DNA of 64,000 nt, from positions 682,001 through 746,000 of the forward strand of contig NC_041783.1 of NCBI RefSeq assembly GCF_900090045.1, written 5' to 3'. Source of the stretch: Plasmodium malariae (taxonomy: Eukaryota > Apicomplexa > Aconoidasida > Haemosporida > Plasmodiidae). Positions 59,400 through 64,000 of this stretch are shown in pieces. Under the pieces are notes generated by a model. It ran no database searches, was not told where the DNA came from, and saw only the letters and a list, made by a program, of their open reading frames with translations. Numbering within the stretch: position 1 is the first letter of the stretch; the number at the start of each line of letters is the position of its first letter. The translations under genes and the position numbers were made by a program.

Positions 59400-60767
59400 A
59401 TGATTGAAAAGTCGAACAACCCGTATCTAACGATAGACCCAATTGTAGACAGAACGAAGCAAAATGGTGAAGAGTTGCCCTTAATAAATGGGAAGGTAAA
59501 AGGTCATTTGGATTTTACTCAGATAGTAGTATATTTGGTAGGTTTATCCGATGGACTAACTCATTTAGCATCGTTAGCAGTATATTATTTATTTAAAGAC
59601 TATTTTAGGTTAACACCTTATCAAGTATCGTTAATATTGATGTATCCATATATTCCTTTTATATTAAAACCTGGTATTGCATTAATAACAGATTCTTTTT
59701 CAATATTTGGTATGAGAAGAAAACCATACTTATTTGTATTTAGTCTATTTCAGTCATTTAACTTTTTAGCATTAGCATTTCTAAATTTGACAGTGGTACA
59801 AGCAACTTTAATTTTATTTTTTATCTCCTTATGTGCATCATTCTGTACAACAGTAGCAGAAGCATTAGTAGTGGAAAGTTCTATTGGAAAAACATATAGC
59901 CAGGGGACAAATAAGGTAACTGAGTTTATTGCTGCAAAGGCTATAGGTAGTTTATCCGTTGCATATTTTTCAGGGTACTTTCTAGAAAAGATGTCTAGAG
60001 AATATATCTTTATGACCACTTCCATATTTCCATTAATTATATCTGTATCATGTTTATTCTTAAAGGAAAAGCAATATGCTACAAATAAAAATATTGTAAA
60101 ACAGTTAACTGATTTAGTGAAATTTATTAACACACCTGTATTTTTAGGTCCTTTTCTATATATTTTCGTATATATGTCTGGACCTGATTATGATGATGCT
60201 TTTTTTTTTTTCTGTACAAATAAACTAGGTTTTAGACCTACTTTTATGGGAACCCTAAGATTAACTTACGGTATTGCATCATTAATAGGTATAATAGTAT
60301 ATCGTGTATTTTTAAAAAATCATGGACTTAAAAAATCTTTAATTATTACAACCTTAGTATCTTTTCCAATATATATATCGCCAATCATATTAACAGAAAA
60401 GATAAATAAATATTTTGGTATATCGGACGAACTATTTGTTTTAAGTGGAGGTTTCCTAATTGAAGCAATTACAGAGATACAGCTTTTACCTCTTTTTATT
60501 TTAACAGCTAATATATGTCAACCTGGGTTAGAAGCTAGTGTTTTTGCTACTATTCTCAGTGTAAAAAATTTGGGTTCTCTAACAAAAAAGGGTACCTCTT
60601 CCTTTTTAACGTATCTAATGAATATCGACAGTTACAATTTTGACAGTCTTAGTGTGTACATATTAATATGTGGCTTATTTCTGCTCCTCTCCTTAACACT
60701 CGTCCCGCTACTCCCTGATGAAGAGAAAATAGACAAGCTCAAGAATGAGCAGGCTGGCAAGTCCTAA
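59400..60767 (+). CDS. FT2: Folate/biopterin transporter (BT1 family)
   Basis: Membrane transporter of the BT1 folate-biopterin family, importing folates and precursors such as pABA. Single exon, 455 aa. After a polar N-terminus (about 1-38) there are about twelve hydrophobic segments, beginning VVYLVGLSDGLTHLASLAVYY. BT1-type features include LKPGIALITDSF followed by the basic loop MRRKPY between early helices (about 90-110), and VVESSIGKTYSQG near residue 160. A cytosolic loop separates the two halves (about 220-240), and the C-terminal tail is charged. It matches P. falciparum FT2 (PF3D7_1116500, from memory) by family and position. The start ATG is the first in frame. Confidence 0.92.
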   Translation: MIEKSNNPYLTIDPIVDRTKQNGEELPLINGKVKGHLDFTQIVVYLVGLSDGLTHLASLAVYYLFKDYFRLTPYQVSLILMYPYIPFILKPGIALITDSFSIFGMRRKPYLFVFSLFQSFNFLALAFLNLTVVQATLILFFISLCASFCTTVAEALVVESSIGKTYSQGTNKVTEFIAAKAIGSLSVAYFSGYFLEKMSREYIFMTTSIFPLIISVSCLFLKEKQYATNKNIVKQLTDLVKFINTPVFLGPFLYIFVYMSGPDYDDAFFFFCTNKLGFRPTFMGTLRLTYGIASLIGIIVYRVFLKNHGLKKSLIITTLVSFPIYISPIILTEKINKYFGISDELFVLSGGFLIEAITEIQLLPLFILTANICQPGLEASVFATILSVKNLGSLTKKGTSSFLTYLMNIDSYNFDSLSVYILICGLFLLLSLTLVPLLPDEEKIDKLKNEQAGKS

Positions 60768-62521
60768 GTGTGAGCATATGCACACCGGACGAAACTGCAT
60801 AAACAGGATGAAGCTGCGTATACAAGACCAGGGCGCATAAACAGAAGGATGAAAAACTTCTTAAGATTTTTAACTCTAGTGAGACCTTAAGGAATGGCTA
60901 CCATTGAAAGTACCCCTTCGAAAATGTTTTACCGCTGTGTAGGTATATGGGTGTGTGAATAGATGAGGAATAGTATATACGTGTTTACCTGCTCAAAATT
61001 TTATAAAAAAAAAAAAAAAAAAAATCCGAAAGTCAGAAAGTCAGAAAGTCAGAAAGTCCGAAAAATGAGAATAATCAGGGAAGTGATAATAATCAGAAAA
61101 ACCAGAAAAAGAAATTAGGATTGTACATAAAGTATGCAAAATACTGTGCTTCTCCCTATTTTTTCCATAATTTTTAGCAGTACTGTTATGTTGTCAAATG
61201 TGGGAACATATTCCTAACCCCATCAGCTATGTGCGTATGTTCTTGCAAAATTATTACGTTACAAAAAAGGATTTATAATGGTGAAAAGAATATACCGGGC
61301 ATGTTAACGTTGGTTACTTGATGTGTATATATGTATATATATATGCAAAAGTATAAGCATACATAAGTGTACATGTACGTGTATATAAGTGCACAGGTCT
61401 AAATGTGCGTAAGTGTATGTATTGCGCAATCGCTGCAATCAGTGTTTTTATTTTTTTTTTGTTGTTTTTCTTTTTTCGCATTATCGTTTTTGTCTTATTA
61501 TTCTTCATCGTTCATCGTTCATCGTTCATCGTATATTGTTCACTGTTCATTCATGATAAAAAATTTTCTCATTTTTATCATAATATATCAGTTGTAATCA
61601 TTGAAATTTTAAATTAATTTTATTCCTTTTTAAATATATTTGTATTTATGAACTCTTCGTTTCATAGCATGCTAAACGCTGCTTGTTATAAGTGACATGT
61701 TACATTTAAACGCATAAATATATATACATATATATATACACATAATTACGTCGTAATTTTTTTTTTTTTTTTTTTTTTTTTTTCCCTTTTTTTTTTTTAA
61801 TGAATCTTATTTATAAATTAAAATTTTATTTTTTATTCAATTTAAAAATATTTGTTGTAAAGATTTAAAAAAAATAAAAAAAAAAAAGAAGGGATGGAAA
61901 AAAGACGAAAGATAAGACAAAAATTAAAAACAAAGAAGTAACTACTTCTATTTATATAACCATATTGTGTAAATAAAAATGCAGTTTATATATTTCAACA
62001 ATGAAGTTTTAAGTTTTTTCCATTTTTTCAAAAATGTAAGGGGAACAAAAGGTGGTTACACCTCCTCCCCTGGGATATCCTGCTTTCGTTATTCCCCCAA
62101 AGTTAAAAAGGGGTTTTTCCCCAATGGAGGGAGGGGGCATAATATAAAAGAAATACCAAAGTAACAAAATAGGTTTATGAATATATAGGGAAATATAAAA
62201 ATAAATGCACATAACGAGTAAATAGGTACATACCCGAATATAAAAGTAAAATTCTCAAATATATGTGTGTATGCACGTACATATATATGTGTGTAAACAA
62301 ACAGGGCGAGCTAGAGGAGACACAGAGAGATGAATATCCAACGGAGTTACAAAAAAAAAAAAAAAATAAAGGAAGCAAAGAAAGACATAAAAAGGTAAAT
62401 AATAGGATCGAAATGCGTAGAAAAACGATGAGTAGTGTCCACAAGAGAGGAATAGCATAGCAAAAAACAACGAAACAAGCATACGCGCACATAGGTCCGG
62501 GGGTTCGCATTTTGGGATACC
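60768..62521. other. Convergent intergenic region
   Basis: About 1.75 kb between the 3' ends of the folate transporter (plus) and STT3 (minus). It contains a short CAGAAAGT array (61.03-61.06 kb), a GTTCATCGTTCATC array (61.50-61.53 kb), long T runs (61.76-61.80 kb) and a GC-rich island reported separately. Confidence 0.7.
62030..62142. ncRNA. GC-rich island, possible structured RNA
   Basis: About 110 bp with far more G and C than the surrounding DNA. It shows pairing potential: a 9-pair stem is possible between CCTCCTCCC (about 62071) and GGGAGGGGG (about 62131), and a local hairpin GGGG-T5-CCCC lies between. In AT-rich Plasmodium genomes such islands outside genes are often structured RNAs. 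Both strands are also open for about 60 codons, so a small protein is possible. No tRNA, snRNA or snoRNA signature was recognised and the strand is unknown. Confidence 0.25.
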
Positions 62522-64000
62522 TCAGACAAATTCTCTAACCTTGTACAGGCGGAACCCCCACACATCGGATGTAAACACCTCCTCAAAGTAGTTCAAGTTT
62601 TTAATTTCTGGAACTTCTATTTTTCTAATATAGTCATACCCCTTGACATATTGATTTGTCATGTTGTAATAAGACAATTTATAAAGAACACTATTTGTCA
62701 TACATGTAGTTGCATTTTTTCCTAAGGGATGATATTCATCGTGATAGTAATATAATAAAGGATTAATAAAAAAATATTTTTTATTTGTAATTTTTAACAT
62801 CCATAAAAATTTGTTTAGATCATCTGAAGAATTTTTCGAATAGCCTCCATAAGAAATTAAAACATAGTCAGCATTTAATTTTTTTAAATATTCATATGCC
62901 TGCTTTTCATTAGTACTTAATATTAAACCAACTGTTGCTATATGTGTATAATTCCATGTATTGTTATCAACATATGTAATTCTATCACTCATGACATTTA
63001 ACTGATAGCCATAATCCCACCATGCAACAATTTTGGAATCCTTTTCTGTATTTTTGTTAATCCATTCATACATCTGTCTTATATCATCATTAATATACCT
63101 ATCTCCATTTTTATTTCGACTATAAAAAGTTATATGAGATTCAGAATATGCTATAGATGAACACCAAGTTGAATGCAGAATTGTAAGAATAACAAAATAA
63201 ATCAATAAGATTAATATGCATATACTTGTTAACATCGATACGGTATTCTGTTCTGCCCTATTAAAAACCAATTTTCTTATTTTTACATCTCCAAACGTGC
63301 TACTATTTTTTAAAAATTTATCACTTGGAATATCCTTTTTATTCGAACATATTTCTTTCATCTCTCCACTTATTCTTTCTGCATCTCTTAACAAATTGCG
63401 CTCGTTTCCTTCTTCCCATTTTAGACTTTCTATGCGCCACTCTGAATATGCGTTTCGCATCGTGCTTACCCCTTCGCAAGGATCCACACTGCTTCCTCTG
63501 CTACTGCATCTAATTTTGCTGCCATTATCACCACCACTCCCATTGATGTAGCTACTTTTGCTTCTATAACTACTCCCGCTCCTACTGCTTCCCCCCCCCT
63601 CGGACACTAAGACCGAGGAGAGGTAGGTGTCCTTCGGGACTCGGATGAAGAACACACAGCGGCTGATTAAGGAGGACAAACCAACAGCACTGAGGATACT
63701 GGCAAAGGGGGAAAATATCAAAAGGAGCCTAACCATAAGGGCGGAAAAATATAAGCATATAATAAAAAAAATACCTAAAAAAAAGGATTCAATTTTTGCT
63801 CCTTTTTTAAAACATTCATACAATCCACAAGGTAAAAATAATAAAATAAGATGCACATCAAAAAAATAAGAAGACCATGTGGTAGGTTGGTGTTCAGATA
63901 TAGATGCGACTATAGGGTTATGCTTAGAAGCATATGTTGGATCTAATAGTGTCCTAGATCTATGATTCCATGATAATTTATCGGTAAATATTAAAAATTT
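62522..64000 (-). CDS. STT3: Oligosaccharyltransferase catalytic subunit STT3 (C-terminal part)
   Basis: Catalytic subunit of the ER oligosaccharyltransferase, which transfers lipid-linked glycan to Asn in N-glycosylation sequons. Only the C-terminal 492 codons are inside the window; the gene continues beyond the right edge, with no start seen. The visible part begins in the external-loop region with SEHQPTTWSSYFFD (SVSEHQPT-type motif, about 63878-63919), followed by membrane helices, a long Ser/Gly-rich insertion (about 63290-63620), a final helix, and the lumenal domain with the hallmark WWDYGYQL (about 63008-63031). The TAA is at 62522-62524. By position it matches P. falciparum PF3D7_1116600 (from memory). 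Plasmodium makes only very short N-glycans, so its glycan substrate is minimal. Confidence 0.92.
   Translation of the reverse strand, partial: KFLIFTDKLSWNHRSRTLLDPTYASKHNPIVASISEHQPTTWSSYFFDVHLILLFLPCGLYECFKKGAKIESFFLGIFFIICLYFSALMVRLLLIFSPFASILSAVGLSSLISRCVFFIRVPKDTYLSSVLVSEGGGSSRSGSSYRSKSSYINGSGGDNGSKIRCSSRGSSVDPCEGVSTMRNAYSEWRIESLKWEEGNERNLLRDAERISGEMKEICSNKKDIPSDKFLKNSSTFGDVKIRKLVFNRAEQNTVSMLTSICILILLIYFVILTILHSTWCSSIAYSESHITFYSRNKNGDRYINDDIRQMYEWINKNTEKDSKIVAWWDYGYQLNVMSDRITYVDNNTWNYTHIATVGLILSTNEKQAYEYLKKLNADYVLISYGGYSKNSSDDLNKFLWMLKITNKKYFFINPLLYYYHDEYHPLGKNATTCMTNSVLYKLSYYNMTNQYVKGYDYIRKIEVPEIKNLNYFEEVFTSDVWGFRLYKVREFV

Noticed and set aside
61979..62164. 61-codon ORF on plus (and an overlapping one on minus) as a protein gene
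   Set aside because: Both strands are open over the same GC-rich block, so open frame alone is not evidence; kept only as a composition island.
62480..62520. tRNA-like GGGGGTTCGCATTT element
   Set aside because: No acceptor stem, anticodon arm or 3' pairing could be drawn around it.

Overview
The window is strongly AT-rich eukaryotic DNA: long homopolymer A/T runs, AT microsatellites, Asn/Lys-rich proteins, and genes split by short T-tract-flanked introns. Gene content and order identify a malaria parasite (Plasmodium). The order SET-domain protein, falcipain-type proteases, ApiAP2 factor, ER cyclophilin, DHHC acyltransferase, RON4, serine esterase, PDX2, PPIL3-like cyclophilin, SEC12, folate transporter, STT3 matches, from memory, a block on P. 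falciparum chromosome 11 (PF3D7_1115200 to _1116600). Three consecutive falcipain-like genes and the moderately AT-rich coding sequence suggest a non-Laverania species such as P. malariae or P. ovale. I cannot fix the species from sequence alone.

Layout. 0-3.5 kb: two small, heavily spliced genes reconstructed from exon phase, one minus (12 exons) and one plus (5 exons). 6.6-10.4 kb: a seven-exon SET-domain gene. 11.6-21.6 kb: three single-exon papain-family proteases on the minus strand, separated by 2.5-3 kb of low-complexity DNA. 24.1-27.4 kb: a small two-domain AP2 factor and an ER cyclophilin, convergent. 28.6-29.5 kb: a charged protein with UIM-like helices. 31.5-35.4 kb: a 12-exon DHHC acyltransferase whose introns carry several unrelated tandem repeats. 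36.7-39.7 kb: RON4. 41.5-46.7 kb: a very long serine esterase whose frame is broken at two poly-A runs. 48.9-51.0 kb: PDX2, divergent from a PPIL3-like cyclophilin (52.3-54.1 kb). 54.2-55.4 kb: SEC12-like WD40 protein with a terminal SDEL. 55.9-56.5 kb: a possible small gene. 57.2-58.4 kb: four different tandem arrays, next to an unrecognised two-exon gene for a Lys/Glu-repeat membrane protein (58.4-59.1 kb). 59.4-60.8 kb: BT1-family folate transporter. 62.0-62.2 kb: a GC-rich island. 62.5 kb to the end: the C-terminal part of STT3.

Functionally the window mixes blood-stage haemoglobin digestion (proteases), host-cell invasion (RON4), secretory-pathway functions (SEC12, STT3, ER cyclophilin, DHHC enzyme), vitamin metabolism (PDX2, folate transporter) and nuclear regulation (SET, AP2, PPIL3-like). 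There is no sign of operons. I saw no tRNA, rRNA, CRISPR, transposon or viral sequence. Exon coordinates were derived by eye from GT/AG sites and reading-frame continuity and need transcript support.
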